Shown here: positions 28,135-37,019 of the stretch, piece after piece
How positions within the stretch are numbered: position 1 is the stretch's first letter
Layout of the letters: the number at the start of each line of letters is the position of its first letter
Assembly (NCBI RefSeq): GCF_003111645.1
Contig: NZ_CP022187.1
Coordinates: forward strand, 1,736,001-1,800,000
DNA from: Parazoarcus communis
Lineage (GTDB): Bacteria > Pseudomonadota > Gammaproteobacteria > Burkholderiales > Rhodocyclaceae
Reading direction: 5' to 3'
Length of the DNA stretch: 64,000 bases
Position numbers and translations under genes: made by a program
The notes under the pieces: model-generated
Database searches by the model: none
What the model was told of the DNA's origin: nothing
What the model saw: only the letters and a program-made list of their open reading frames with translations

Positions 28135-28788
28135 TCAATAGCGCTTGCGCAATACAAGCCTGCTTCCCTCGCGGGTCATCTCCATCCGGCTGAGAAAACT
28201 CATTCCAAGCAAGGCAAGCGGGAGATCGTTCTCAAGCACTGAAGCCTCAACATCGTTCAGCACCAGCGTGCCGACCCTGACCGAATCCAGTCTGACCCTC
28301 CACACCTTTCTCAACCCTGCTGCAGTCTGGGTTGCGCCCACCTCTGCCTTGGACAGGTCAATACCGAGACGACGCGCATCCGACCGGCCGATGGAGACGA
28401 CCGACGCCCCGGTATCCACGAGAAAACGGATCGCACCATTGTTGACATGTCCATTGACAAAAAAATGCCCCTGACTGTCACCCTCGAGGTATACATCTGA
28501 ATTGCCCTCCGCTGCAGCGCGCCTGACGACGCGCTCACCCAGCCGCACGCTTTCCCGTCGGCCATCAACAAAGATCCGGGCAGTGTCGCCGTCGATTGCG
28601 ACGAGTTGCACCCCCTCCGGCGTGCGCTGCCCAACGGACAAGGTTCGAGGGGGACCACCGTCTACCACCAGCACCGCCTTGTTAGCGAAGATTCCGGCAA
28701 CGGCCACGTCTGCGGCGGAAGCACATATCGGAAGCACTGCACTCAGGCTGACGATGAATCTGCTCGACCAGCGAATGGTCATTGACAT
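28135..28788 (-). CDS. Exported retropepsin-like aspartic protease
   Basis: 217 aa. Signal peptide about residues 1-26 (hydrophobic IVSLSAVLPICASAA). The single active-site motif is FLVDTGAS at residues 123-130, giving a half-site aspartic protease that would act as a homodimer, as in the TIGR02281 clan. A C-terminal LLGMSFLSR segment (family ALLGMSFL) is present. The region before the protease domain carries a SH3-like repeat (LSVGQRTPEGV, VRLGERV). Periplasmic substrate unknown. Divergent from the di-iron gene. Confidence 0.85.
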   Translation of the reverse strand: MSMTIRWSSRFIVSLSAVLPICASAADVAVAGIFANKAVLVVDGGPPRTLSVGQRTPEGVQLVAIDGDTARIFVDGRRESVRLGERVVRRAAAEGNSDVYLEGDSQGHFFVNGHVNNGAIRFLVDTGASVVSIGRSDARRLGIDLSKAEVGATQTAAGLRKVWRVRLDSVRVGTLVLNDVEASVLENDLPLALLGMSFLSRMEMTREGSRLVLRKRY

Positions 28789-28942
28789 GGGGTAACTCCA
28801 GCGATGCTGAAACGGTCTCTGGTTATTACATACTTGCCGTTGTTCGTCGAGTCAGAAACACACTGGTTTCGACCATGATGATGGTCCGGGCACGGATTCC
28901 CGGCGTCCATCGCCACCTCGACACAGCTAAGACTTAAACATT

Positions 28943-28964
28943 ATTGACCGACCGGTCGATCAAT
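28943..28964. promoter_or_regulatory. 22-base near-perfect palindrome, TetR-type operator candidate
   Basis: Arms ATTGA(C)CGACC and GGTCG(A)TCAAT differ from perfect symmetry at one position pair only. The core CGACCGGTCG is typical of TetR-family operators. A TTGACC lies within the left arm and could be the -35 of the downstream di-iron gene, so a bound repressor would block it. A shorter dyad, GACCAT-GATG-ATGGTC, lies at 28871-28886. The gap 28789-29067 (279 bases) holds no gene. Confidence 0.6.
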
Positions 28965-29067
28965 TTAACGATCTTTTGATCCAGGTCAAACTCTGCCGGA
29001 CCAAGCTGCCTCATCTTTCACTTCGCGCAGCACACGCTGCCACCAAGACCAAGATGAGGAGACAGGC

Positions 29068-30093
29068 ATGGCACATAACGAGAAGCTGGCGATGACGATG
29101 GAGTTTCCGCCGGCGACAGAGCAACCGAACATCTACCCGCTGTCGTGGAACGCGCAGACCGCCAAGATGGAAGAGGTCTGGGATGCGGCACAGCGCGAGA
29201 ACTGGGACCCCAAGAAGCTGCCGTGGGACACGCTCGATGTCGAGTCCTACACCTGGGAAGAGCGCGAGTCGATCGCGTACTGGTGGACCCTGCTGTCGGT
29301 ATTCGATGCCTCTGCCCCCCCTGTGTTTGCCGAAGCCTTCATCAAGACCTATGAAGTGCACGAGGAAGACCCCGTCCGGCGCTGCTTCTTCTCGGTCACC
29401 CGCGACGAACAGAACCACGAGCAGATGTGCGGCCTGGCCATTACCCGCTTTCTCGGCCATCCCGATCCGATCACCTACGAGCCAAAAACCGATCTCGGCA
29501 AGCGCCTGCAGAAAAACGCGAAGTGGCTGTATTACAACGGCGGCCGCTACTGGACGGGCTACAAGAAGGCCGTGCCCAAGTATTCGCTGGCGGTCCTGTT
29601 CTCATCCTTCCTGATGGGCGAGATCGCGGCGGCGACGATCTTCAAGCAGATGCACGACAACTCGCGCGAACTCGTGTTCAAGGAGGCGTTCCGCAACATC
29701 GGCCGCGATGAAGGTCGTCACATGGCAATCTGCATGGCGCTGATGGAACGCGACTACCCGAAGCTTCCGCCCGAGGACAAGGCGCTCGTCACCAAGCAGA
29801 TCCGCGCCGGTTACCTGTTCCTGTCCGCCGTACTGTTCGAGCCGCCGATGGAGTTCTGGGACCTGCCGGCCGATTTCATCGACAACCAGCGCGAGGCCGA
29901 AGAGGTGGCCCGCGGCGCCGGCTTCGGGGTGCCGAGTTACGAAGCCAAGAAGGAAAACTGGAAGGCTGCAATGCTCAACCTCAAGGGCGTGCTCGACCGC
30001 TACGAGATTCCCTTCCCCGCAATCCCTGAAGTCGGCATTTCCGGCCAGGAGATCTCCGACATCGACATGAACGACATCATTCCGGTGTTCTGA
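29068..30093 (+). CDS. Ferritin-like di-iron oxygenase-type protein
   Basis: 341 aa, ATG with GAGGAGA upstream. The six-ligand carboxylate-histidine di-iron set is visible: E89 (or D80), E114-x2-H117 in RDEQNHEQ, E185 in LMGEIAAAT and E215-x2-H218 in RDEGRHMA, in helices spaced as in ribonucleotide reductase R2, AurF and bacterial multicomponent monooxygenases. There is no second hydroxylase subunit or effector protein nearby, but a dedicated reductase follows at 30262. It is too short for BoxB. Likely a stand-alone oxygenase or oxidase on an unknown substrate. Confidence 0.8.
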   Translation: MAHNEKLAMTMEFPPATEQPNIYPLSWNAQTAKMEEVWDAAQRENWDPKKLPWDTLDVESYTWEERESIAYWWTLLSVFDASAPPVFAEAFIKTYEVHEEDPVRRCFFSVTRDEQNHEQMCGLAITRFLGHPDPITYEPKTDLGKRLQKNAKWLYYNGGRYWTGYKKAVPKYSLAVLFSSFLMGEIAAATIFKQMHDNSRELVFKEAFRNIGRDEGRHMAICMALMERDYPKLPPEDKALVTKQIRAGYLFLSAVLFEPPMEFWDLPADFIDNQREAEEVARGAGFGVPSYEAKKENWKAAMLNLKGVLDRYEIPFPAIPEVGISGQEISDIDMNDIIPVF

Positions 30094-30135
30094 TCAGGGC
30101 GGGCAGGCCTGCCCTGCCCTGCGCCGTGCCGTGCC

Positions 30136-30169
30136 GACGGACCTGCATCCCCGTGGATGCAGGTCCGTC
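30136..30169 (+). other. Perfect 15-base-pair intercistronic hairpin
   Basis: GACGGACCTGCATCC and its exact reverse complement are separated by CCGT. It lies between the di-iron gene stop and the reductase start. No T-run follows, so it may stabilise the upstream message or act as a weak attenuator between the two genes. Confidence 0.75.
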
Positions 30170-30261
30170 CGGCTGACGGCGCCAGCCCGCGCGATATCTG
30201 ACATGTAACAACAGCGACGACGATACAGACGTCGTCTGCACCGACCTCAGCGAGACAAGCG

Positions 30262-31320
30262 ATGCAGAAGATAAAACTCCACCCCTCGGGTCGTGAAGTG
30301 GAATGTCACGGCGGGGACACCGTCCTCGCCGCGCTCGAGCGGGCCGGCTATGCCTTGCCCAACAACTGTCGCGCCGGCGCCTGTGGCGAATGCAAGGTCA
30401 AGGTGCTTTCCGGGCAGTTCGACCAAGGCATGGTGCTGGACATGGCGCTATCGCAGGAGGAGCGCAAGCAGGGCTACGGCCTGATGTGCATGGCCAAGCC
30501 GCTGTCGCCAGAACTGGTGATCGAATGGGGCACCGAGGACGCGAAACCGAAACTCTTCCCGCCGCGGGAAAATCAGCGCTTCGTGCTCATCGATCGCATC
30601 GCACGCACGCCGAGCATTCTTGAGCTCCACTTGCGCCCGGTAGGCCAGGTGATGCGTTACTGGCCGGGCCAGTATGTCACCCTTGGCGATGAACGGGCCG
30701 GGGCGCCGCTGCGATGCTATTCAATCGCCAATGCACCGCGCACCGATGGCGAAATCGTGTTGCAGATCACACGGGTAGACGACGGCAAGACCAGCCGCTG
30801 GGCCCACGACAACCTCAGGCTCGGTGACGTGGTGAAAGTCTCCGGCCCTTACGGCACCTTCATCGGCGACCTCTCGGTAGACTCGCCGGTGCTGTGTCTG
30901 GCCTCGGGTTCGGGGCTTGCACCGATTCTCGCGCTTGCCGAAGCCGCATTGCGGCGCGGTTACCGCAGGCCGGTCACGCTGATGTTCTCGGCGCGCACCG
31001 AGGCAGACCTGTACGACACCGGCCTGATGCAGTTCTGGGAAACGAAACACAGAAATTTCAGCTACAAGCCGAGCCTGACCCGGGAGAAACGCGACGGACG
31101 TCTGCACGGGCGATTGCCTGAACTGCTGCCGCAGGCCTTCAAGGACCTTTCGGCGCACAGCGTGTTCGTGGCGGGAAACCCTGAGTTCGTGACCGCTTGT
31201 GTGGCAGCAGCGAAAGCCCTAGGGGCCCGCGAGGAGATGATCCACACCGAAGGCTACTTCGCCCAGGCACAGCCGGAAACGGCGCCTGCGAGCCAACTGG
31301 TAGGCACCTGGCCCACATGA
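30262..31320 (+). CDS. 2Fe-2S ferredoxin / FAD-NAD(P)H oxidoreductase (oxygenase reductase)
   Basis: 352 aa. Residues 1-90 are a plant-type ferredoxin with C36, C41, C44 and C76. Residues about 100-200 are the FAD domain (RCYSIAN at 151-157) and the remainder is the NAD(P)H domain (GSGLAP near 216-221, VFVAGNPEFV). This order matches reductases of phenol, toluene and benzoyl-CoA oxygenase systems (DmpP/TmoF type). It should pass electrons from NAD(P)H to the di-iron protein encoded 168 bases upstream. Confidence 0.92.
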   Translation: MQKIKLHPSGREVECHGGDTVLAALERAGYALPNNCRAGACGECKVKVLSGQFDQGMVLDMALSQEERKQGYGLMCMAKPLSPELVIEWGTEDAKPKLFPPRENQRFVLIDRIARTPSILELHLRPVGQVMRYWPGQYVTLGDERAGAPLRCYSIANAPRTDGEIVLQITRVDDGKTSRWAHDNLRLGDVVKVSGPYGTFIGDLSVDSPVLCLASGSGLAPILALAEAALRRGYRRPVTLMFSARTEADLYDTGLMQFWETKHRNFSYKPSLTREKRDGRLHGRLPELLPQAFKDLSAHSVFVAGNPEFVTACVAAAKALGAREEMIHTEGYFAQAQPETAPASQLVGTWPT

Positions 31321-31323
31321 AAA

Positions 31324-31366
31324 CACCGGATCGTTTCGACGCGCTCGGCGCCGCAACGATCCGGTG
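31324..31366. terminator. Inverted repeat between convergent reductase and yajQ
   Basis: CACCGGATCGTT and AACGATCCGGTG form a perfect 12-base-pair stem with a 19-base loop. On the minus strand it is followed by GTTTTC, so it more likely ends yajQ transcripts. Confidence 0.6.
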
Positions 31367-31388
31367 ACAGACGACTTGAATCGGCGAA

Positions 31389-31874
31389 TCAGTCGCGGAA
31401 GTTGCCGTACTGGAGCGGGAAGTCGGTAACCGTCTTCTTGACCAGCGCGATCGCCTCTTGCAGCACATCACGCTTGGCACCCGACACACGAACCTCTTCG
31501 CCCTGTATCGCGGCCTGAACCTTGAGCTTGTTGTCCTTGAGCAGCTTGACGATCTTCTTCGCCATTTCCTGCTCGACACCAACCTTGACCTTCACTTCCT
31601 GCTTGACCTTGTTACCGGACACCTTCTGCAGGTCGCCATACTCAAGGCAGCGCACATCGACCTTCTTGGAGGTCATCTCGGGCAACAGGATGTCCTTCAT
31701 CTGGCTGATCTGAAAGTCGCTGTCGCCGTAGAGGGTCAGCAACTTGTCGCTCTGCTCGACGCGGGCATCCGTGCCCTTGAAGTCGTAACGGTTGGTGATC
31801 TTGCGATTGGCGACCTCGACTGCGTTCTTCAGCGCGACGAGATCGACTTCGGACATGATGTCAAAAGAAGGCAT
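31389..31874 (-). CDS. yajQ: YajQ family nucleotide-binding protein
   Basis: 161 aa with the typical start MPSFDIMSEVDLVALKNAVE and NRYDFKGTDA. Two small alpha-beta domains. Family members bind cyclic di-GMP in Xanthomonas and Pseudomonas and act as effectors; others bind tRNA or nucleotides. A c-di-GMP role would fit the GGDEF protein in this window, but nothing local shows it. It is the last gene of a minus-strand run after ppnP (21-base gap). Confidence 0.95.
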   Translation of the reverse strand: MPSFDIMSEVDLVALKNAVEVANRKITNRYDFKGTDARVEQSDKLLTLYGDSDFQISQMKDILLPEMTSKKVDVRCLEYGDLQKVSGNKVKQEVKVKVGVEQEMAKKIVKLLKDNKLKVQAAIQGEEVRVSGAKRDVLQEAIALVKKTVTDFPLQYGNFRD

Positions 31875-31895
31875 GGCGCTCCCCTGCGTGCTTGT

Positions 31896-32219
31896 TCAGC
31901 CGTAGTGGCAGATGTAGTGGAAGGGCTCGCCCGCCACTTCGATGTCAAAGCTCGAGTTGGCCGGCACGTTGAAGGACTCGCCCGCAGCGTAGGTCTTCCA
32001 TTCGGTCTCGCCCTTCATGCGCACACGTGCGCTGCCGCTCACGCCTTCCATGACTTCCGGAGCAGCGGTATTGAACGTCAGCGCAGCCGGCAGGATGACG
32101 CCAACGGATTTACCGGTGCCGTCTGCAAAGCGCACGCCATGGCTGATGCACTTGCCGTCGAAATAGACGCTGGCCTTGGTAGAGACGGCCACGCCGTCGA
32201 GTGTTTCGGTAATGCTCAT
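31896..32219 (-). CDS. ppnP: Pyrimidine/purine nucleoside phosphorylase (cupin)
   Basis: 107 aa from ATG at 32219 (MSITETLDGVAVSTKASVYF). Single-cupin protein of the DUF1255/PpnP family with the signatures VYFDGKCISHGV and AGESFNVPANSSFDI. PpnP phosphorolyses several nucleosides to base and ribose-1-phosphate. The frame is open upstream into the DUF2788 gene but the family starts here. Part of a run argG-DUF2788-ppnP-yajQ. Confidence 0.92.
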   Translation of the reverse strand: MSITETLDGVAVSTKASVYFDGKCISHGVRFADGTGKSVGVILPAALTFNTAAPEVMEGVSGSARVRMKGETEWKTYAAGESFNVPANSSFDIEVAGEPFHYICHYG

Positions 32220-32233
32220 GAAAAAGTGCTTTC

Positions 32234-32464
32234 CTATTCGATACCCATGAATTTCTGGATCAGCGCCTTTGCCACGAAGCCGATGAATCCCAGCCCAAGG
32301 GCCAGAAACATCCACACCGTGCCATATTTGCCGGCCTTCGACTCGCGGGCGAGATTGCCGATGATGAACAACATGTAAATGATCAGCGCAGAAAAACAGA
32401 CGGTGAGCGAGATCTTCTCGAACTCTGCAATCGTCAGGCCAAAAATCAGTACTTCGTTGTCCAT
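32234..32464 (-). CDS. DUF2788 small membrane protein
   Basis: 76 aa from ATG at 32464 (a GTG is one codon earlier). Two hydrophobic helices, about residues 18-38 and 48-68, joined by a basic loop (ARESKAGKYG). I recognise the DUF2788 family; function unknown. It lies 39 bases after argG and 14 bases before ppnP, probably one transcript. Confidence 0.8.
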   Translation of the reverse strand: MDNEVLIFGLTIAEFEKISLTVCFSALIIYMLFIIGNLARESKAGKYGTVWMFLALGLGFIGFVAKALIQKFMGIE

Positions 32465-32503
32465 CACCGGTGTTCCAAGTATTTCCGCCAGGGGCGCGAA
32501 CGA

Positions 32504-33736
32504 TCAGCCGCGTTTTGCCTTGGCATTTGCCGCAATCCGCAGACGCAGCGAATTGAGACGGATGAAGCCTTGTGCGTCCTTCTGGTCGTAGGCGCCGCGG
32601 TCGTCTTCAAAGGTTGCAATCGTCGGATCGAACAGCGAGTCGGACTTCGAGTCGCGCCCGGTCACGATCACATTGCCCTTGTAGAGCTTGATCCGCACCC
32701 AGCCATTGACCGTCTGCTGGGTGTTGTCGATCAGCGCCTGCAGCGCAAGGCGCTCGGGGCTCCACCAGTAGCCGTTGTAGATGATGCTGGCGTAGCGCGG
32801 CATGAGGTCGTCCTTGAGGTGGGCGACTTCACGGTCGAGCGTGATCGATTCGATGGCGCGGTGAGCCTTGAGCAGGATGGTGCCACCCGGGGTTTCGTAG
32901 CAGCCACGGCTCTTCATGCCAACGTAGCGGTTCTCCACCAGGTCGAGACGGCCCACGCCGTGCTTGCCACCGAGCTCGTTGAGCTTGGCGAGCACTTCAT
33001 GCGCCTTCAGACGGATCCCGTTGATGGCGACCACGTCACCCTTCTCGAACTCGAGATCGACGTACTCGGCTGCATCCGGTGCGGCTTCGGGCGACACCGT
33101 CCACCGCCACATGTCCTCTTCGGCTTCTGCCGCCGGGTTCTCGAGGTGACGACCTTCGAAGGAGATGTGCAGCAGGTTGGCGTCCATCGAGTAGGGCGAG
33201 CCGCCCTGCTTGTGCTTCATCTCGATGGGAATGCCGGCCTTCTCTGCGTAGGCGAGCAGCTTCTCGCGCGACAGCAGGTCCCACTCGCGCCACGGTGCGA
33301 TCACCTTCACGCCAGGCATCAGTGCGTAGTAACCAAGTTCGAAACGGACCTGGTCGTTACCCTTGCCGGTTGCACCGTGAGAGACGGCGTCCGCGCCGGT
33401 GGCACGTGCAATCTCGATCTGGCGCTTGGCGATCAGCGGGCGGGCGATCGAGGTACCGAGCAGGTACTCGCCTTCGTACACGGTGTTGCAGCGGAACATC
33501 GGGAAGACGAAGTCGCGCACGAACTCTTCGCGCAGATCGTCAATGAAGATGTTCTCGGGCTTGATGCCGAACTTGAGCGCCTTCTGGCGCGCCGGCTCGA
33601 GTTCTTCGCCCTGACCGAGGTCGGCAGTAAACGTCACCACCTCGCAGTTATAGGTGTCCTGCAGCCACTTCAGGATTACCGAGGTATCCAGTCCGCCGGA
33701 ATAGGCGAGCACCGCTTTCTTTACATCGCTCATCAT
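32504..33736 (-). CDS. argG: Argininosuccinate synthase
   Basis: 410 aa; ATG at 33736 followed by a second ATG. N-type ATP pyrophosphatase loop [10 protein letters not shown] near residues 10-19, GKGNDQVRF citrulline/aspartate site, and [18 protein letters not shown]. Condenses citrulline and aspartate. The length fits the shorter bacterial type, not the 447-aa E. coli form. It follows argF at 63 bases, giving the order argD-argF-argG in transcription. Confidence 0.97.
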   Translation of the reverse strand: MMSDVKKAVLAYSGGLDTSVILKWLQDTYNCEVVTFTADLGQGEELEPARQKALKFGIKPENIFIDDLREEFVRDFVFPMFRCNTVYEGEYLLGTSIARPLIAKRQIEIARATGADAVSHGATGKGNDQVRFELGYYALMPGVKVIAPWREWDLLSREKLLAYAEKAGIPIEMKHKQGGSPYSMDANLLHISFEGRHLENPAAEAEEDMWRWTVSPEAAPDAAEYVDLEFEKGDVVAINGIRLKAHEVLAKLNELGGKHGVGRLDLVENRYVGMKSRGCYETPGGTILLKAHRAIESITLDREVAHLKDDLMPRYASIIYNGYWWSPERLALQALIDNTQQTVNGWVRIKLYKGNVIVTGRDSKSDSLFDPTIATFEDDRGAYDQKDAQGFIRLNSLRLRIAANAKAKRG

Positions 33737-33799
33737 CTTGTCCAGTCTGTTGCCGTGGCGTCTCGTGGACGCCCGGCGGTTAGCAGCAAATCGCGTTAT

Positions 33800-34735
33800 T
33801 CAGCTTGCGTCCTCGTCCCCGACGCGACCGAGTACGAGAAATTCCATCAATGCCTTCTGTGCATGCAGCCGGTTTTCCGCTTCGTCCCACACCACCGACT
33901 GCGCGCCGTCGATGACTTCGGCCGTGACCTCTTCACCGCGATGGGCGGGAAGACAGTGCATGAACAGTGCGTCGGGCGCCGCCACCGACATCATCTCGGC
34001 ATCGACACACCAGTCGGCAAACGCTTTCATGCGCTCTTCGTTCTCGGCCTCGAAGCCCATCGACGTCCACACATCGGTGGTCACCAGATGGGCGCCCTTG
34101 CAGGCCTCGAGCGGATCGGTGAACTGCTCGAAGTGGTCGGTGCCATACAACCCGGCGCGCTCGGGCTCGACTTCATAGCCCGGCGGCGTCGACACATGCA
34201 CATTGAAACCGAGTACCTCGGCTGCCTGCAGCCAGGTGTTGCACATGTTGTTGGAGTCACCCACCCAGGCCACGGTCTTGCCCTTGATGCTGCCGCGGTG
34301 CTCGATATAGGTGTAGATGTCGGCGAGGATCTGGCACGGGTGATATTCGTTCGTCAGCCCGTTGATCAGCGGCACGCGCGAATTCGCGGCGAAGCGCTCG
34401 ATGATGTCCTGCTCGAAGGTACGGATCATCACCACGTCGCTCATGCGCGAGATCACCTGCGCAGCATCCTCCACCGGCTCGCCACGGCCGAGCTGAGAGT
34501 CGCGGGTATTGAGGTAGATCGCAGATCCGCCAAGCTGCTGCATCCCGGCCTCGAAGGACAGCCGGGTGCGGGTGCTCGCCTTCTCGAAGATCATCACCAG
34601 CGTGCGATCGAAGAGCGGATGGTAGGGTTCGTAGTTCTTGAACTTGTCCTTGATCCACTTGGTACGCTTGAAAATATGCGCGTACTCGTCCGCGGACAGG
34701 TCGTTGAACTGCAGATAGTGTCGGGGTGAACTCAT
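33800..34735 (-). CDS. argF: Ornithine carbamoyltransferase
   Basis: 311 aa. Carbamoyl-phosphate motif STRTRLSF, ornithine-binding segment HCLPAHRGEEV near the C-terminus, and MIRTFEQD. Makes citrulline from ornithine and carbamoyl phosphate. Lies 19 bases after argD and before argG, so ornithine-to-argininosuccinate steps are grouped on one transcript. Confidence 0.97.
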   Translation of the reverse strand: MSSPRHYLQFNDLSADEYAHIFKRTKWIKDKFKNYEPYHPLFDRTLVMIFEKASTRTRLSFEAGMQQLGGSAIYLNTRDSQLGRGEPVEDAAQVISRMSDVVMIRTFEQDIIERFAANSRVPLINGLTNEYHPCQILADIYTYIEHRGSIKGKTVAWVGDSNNMCNTWLQAAEVLGFNVHVSTPPGYEVEPERAGLYGTDHFEQFTDPLEACKGAHLVTTDVWTSMGFEAENEERMKAFADWCVDAEMMSVAAPDALFMHCLPAHRGEEVTAEVIDGAQSVVWDEAENRLHAQKALMEFLVLGRVGDEDAS

Positions 34736-34754
34736 GGGCAGTCTGCCTTTGCCG

Positions 34755-35927
34755 TCACTGCGACAAAAAGTCTTTGATCAGCGGCGCCAGCGCATCGACC
34801 AGCGTTGCGGCGTCATCGCTGCTGAAAATCAGCGCCGGCAGCAGGCGCACAACGCGTTCTGCCGTCACGTTGATGAGCAGTCCGGCGTCGAGGCCGCGCT
34901 TCACCAGGTCGCCACAGGGGCGGTCGAGCTCGATACCGATCATCAGGCCACGACCGCGGATATCCACCACGCCGGGAACGCCTTTCAGTGCAGTCGCGAG
35001 CCCGTTGCGAATCGCATCACCCACAGCGACCGCGTTGTCCATCAGATTGTCGTCTACGATGGCATCCATGGTCGCAAGCGCGGCCGCGCAGGCCAGCGGA
35101 TTACCACCGAAGGTCGAGCCATGATTGCCCGGCTTGAACAAGCCGGCCGCCTTGCCCGCAGTCAGGCAGGCGCCGATCGGCACACCCGAACCGAGCCCCT
35201 TGGCCAGCGTCATCACGTCCGGACGCACGCCGGCATGTTGCCAGCCGAACCAGTTTCCGGTGCGGCCCAGGCCGCACTGGACTTCGTCGCAGATCATCAG
35301 CCAGCCGTGCTCATCACACAGGGCGCGCAATTCGCGCTGGAAGTCGTCATCAGCGATATGGATACCGCCCTCACCCTGGATCATCTCCAGCATGACCGCA
35401 ACGACACTGCCGTTGTGTGCAGCGACGTTACGCAGCGATGCGATGTCTTTGTAGGGCACCCGGACGAAACCCGACACCAGCGGCTCGAAGCCTGCCTGCG
35501 CCTTGCGGTTGCCTGTTGCCGAAAGCGTCGCCATCGTGCGTCCGTGAAAGGCGTTTTCCATGACCACGATCGTGGGCAGTTCAACACCTTTCTGGTGGCC
35601 ATACATCCGCGCCAGCTTGATCGCAGCCTCGTTGGCTTCGCAGCCGGAGTTGCAGAAGAAAACCTCTTCCATGCCCGAAGCGTCGGCGAGACGGTCGGAA
35701 AGACGATCCTGCAAGGGGATGCCGTACAGGTTGGAGGTATGCAGCACGCGCGACGCCTGCTGGGAGATTGCGCGAACGAGGCGCGGGTGATTGTGCCCGA
35801 GCGTCGAAACCGCAATGCCAGAGAGCGCGTCAAGATAGCGCTTGCCCGTTTCGTCGTGGAGCCAGACGCCGTCGCCGTGAGTGAATGCCACCGGCAATCT
35901 GGCGTAGGTGTTCATGACATGGGACAT
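34755..35927 (-). CDS. argD: Acetylornithine aminotransferase
   Basis: 390 aa class III aminotransferase. The PLP lysine is in TLAKGLGSGVPIGA, with ICDEVQCGLGRTG before it and SNLYGIPLQDRL near the N-terminus. Converts N-acetylornithine and 2-oxoglutarate; may also serve as succinyldiaminopimelate aminotransferase. First gene of the arg run. Upstream to 36153 lies a 226-base divergent region shared with DUF3579, with a GCAGCA-CGA-TGCTGC dyad at 36042-36056. Confidence 0.96.
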   Translation of the reverse strand: MSHVMNTYARLPVAFTHGDGVWLHDETGKRYLDALSGIAVSTLGHNHPRLVRAISQQASRVLHTSNLYGIPLQDRLSDRLADASGMEEVFFCNSGCEANEAAIKLARMYGHQKGVELPTIVVMENAFHGRTMATLSATGNRKAQAGFEPLVSGFVRVPYKDIASLRNVAAHNGSVVAVMLEMIQGEGGIHIADDDFQRELRALCDEHGWLMICDEVQCGLGRTGNWFGWQHAGVRPDVMTLAKGLGSGVPIGACLTAGKAAGLFKPGNHGSTFGGNPLACAAALATMDAIVDDNLMDNAVAVGDAIRNGLATALKGVPGVVDIRGRGLMIGIELDRPCGDLVKRGLDAGLLINVTAERVVRLLPALIFSSDDAATLVDALAPLIKDFLSQ

Positions 35928-36153
35928 GGAAAACCCCGATCAGGATGGACCAAAAACGCGCACGGCGGCTGACGCCGCCGTACAGGAAGTGAGCATGGAT
36001 GTTAAGCCAAAACAGGGGCAAATGTACATACAACGCCCGATGCAGCACGATGCTGCGGCACATCACACACCCCGAATTCTGCTAGAATCCGGCCGGTTTC
36101 TTGCAGCGGCTGGTAACCCCGGCCCTGTACCACTCCCCGACATGGCATGACAC

Positions 36154-36444
36154 ATGAACCAGAAGATTGAGAGCTTCGTCATCATCGGGGTCACAAGGGA
36201 AGGAAAAACATTCCGCCCCAGCGACTGGGCGGACCGGCTGTGCGGAATCATGTCGGCCTTCGGTGCCGACCACCGCATGATGTATTCCCCCTATGTGCGC
36301 CCCGGCTGCACCCTCAAGGGCCAGAAGACCGTGATGGTCGACGCCCGCCTCTACGACATCGAACCCCTTGCCTACAAGTTCATGGTGAATTTCGCCAACG
36401 ACAATGAACTGCAGATGGAACCGATCAGCGACGACCAGCTGTAG
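36154..36444 (+). CDS. DUF3579 protein
   Basis: 96 aa (MNQKIESFVIIGVTREGKTF). Small soluble alpha-beta protein of the DUF3579 family, which is common in betaproteobacteria in exactly this place, divergent from argD and near rpsT. Conserved patches are FRPSDWADRLCG and YSPYVRPGC. Function unknown. A TAGAAT at 36083-36088 could be its -10 box; I see no good -35. Confidence 0.85.
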   Translation: MNQKIESFVIIGVTREGKTFRPSDWADRLCGIMSAFGADHRMMYSPYVRPGCTLKGQKTVMVDARLYDIEPLAYKFMVNFANDNELQMEPISDDQL

Positions 36445-36533
36445 GCAGCAGCCCCAGGGATTTCGCCCGCGACCCGCCCCAGGCGCCGGACACCCCACCC
36501 TGCAAGCACGACGCAGGAAGCAAAACACGGAAG

Positions 36534-36567
36534 CAAAAAAAACGGCGACATCACGGTCGCCGTTTTT
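36534..36567. terminator. Bidirectional rho-independent terminator between DUF3579 and rpsT
   Basis: ACGGCGAC-ATCACG-GTCGCCGT stem flanked by eight A residues on the left and a T-run on the right, so it works for both convergent genes. Confidence 0.9.
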
Positions 36568-36603
36568 GTTTGCGGCAAAAAGCCGCAGATCGATGCTTGA
36601 AGA

Positions 36604-36870
36604 TCAGGCAGCCATTGCCTTCACGGCAGCGGACAGACGGCTCTTGTGGCGAGCAGCCTTGTTCTTGTGAATGATCTTCTTGTCAGCGATGCTGTCAATC
36701 GTGCTCATCGAAGTGCTGAAGACAGACTGAGCGGCAGCCTTGTCACCACCCACAACAGCCTTGCGCACGGCCTTGATCGCAGTACGCAGACGCGAACGCA
36801 GGCTGGCGTTATGGGCGCGGGCCTTGGTCGCCTGACGTGCGCGCTTGCGAGCTTGTGCCGAGTTGGCCAT
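36604..36870 (-). CDS. rpsT: 30S ribosomal protein S20
   Basis: 88 aa basic helical protein ([21 protein letters not shown]) with Lys/Arg/Ala-rich helices typical of S20. Single-gene unit with its own terminator. Divergent from murJ, the usual neighbour arrangement in many proteobacteria. Confidence 0.98.
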   Translation of the reverse strand: MANSAQARKRARQATKARAHNASLRSRLRTAIKAVRKAVVGGDKAAAQSVFSTSMSTIDSIADKKIIHKNKAARHKSRLSAAVKAMAA

Positions 36871-37019
36871 ATTTATAATTCCTGTGAGATTCGTGGTTCT
36901 AAGAAGCCCGCGATCTTAACCAATATGATCGCCGGACGCAAGCAACATTCTTGGATAATGTGCCGCACGCATGCCCGGGCCGGCTATCATGCCGCCTTTA
37001 CCGACGGCCCCATTTCCGC

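Noticed and set aside
29068-30093. Assignment of the di-iron protein as BoxB (benzoyl-CoA epoxidase) or ribonucleotide reductase beta subunit
   Set aside because: It is much shorter than BoxB and lacks its neighbours boxA and boxC. The R2 radical tyrosine context and an nrdA partner are not seen.
32570-34729. Open frame of about 720 codons opposite argG and argF
   Set aside because: Antisense shadow of two clear arginine genes.
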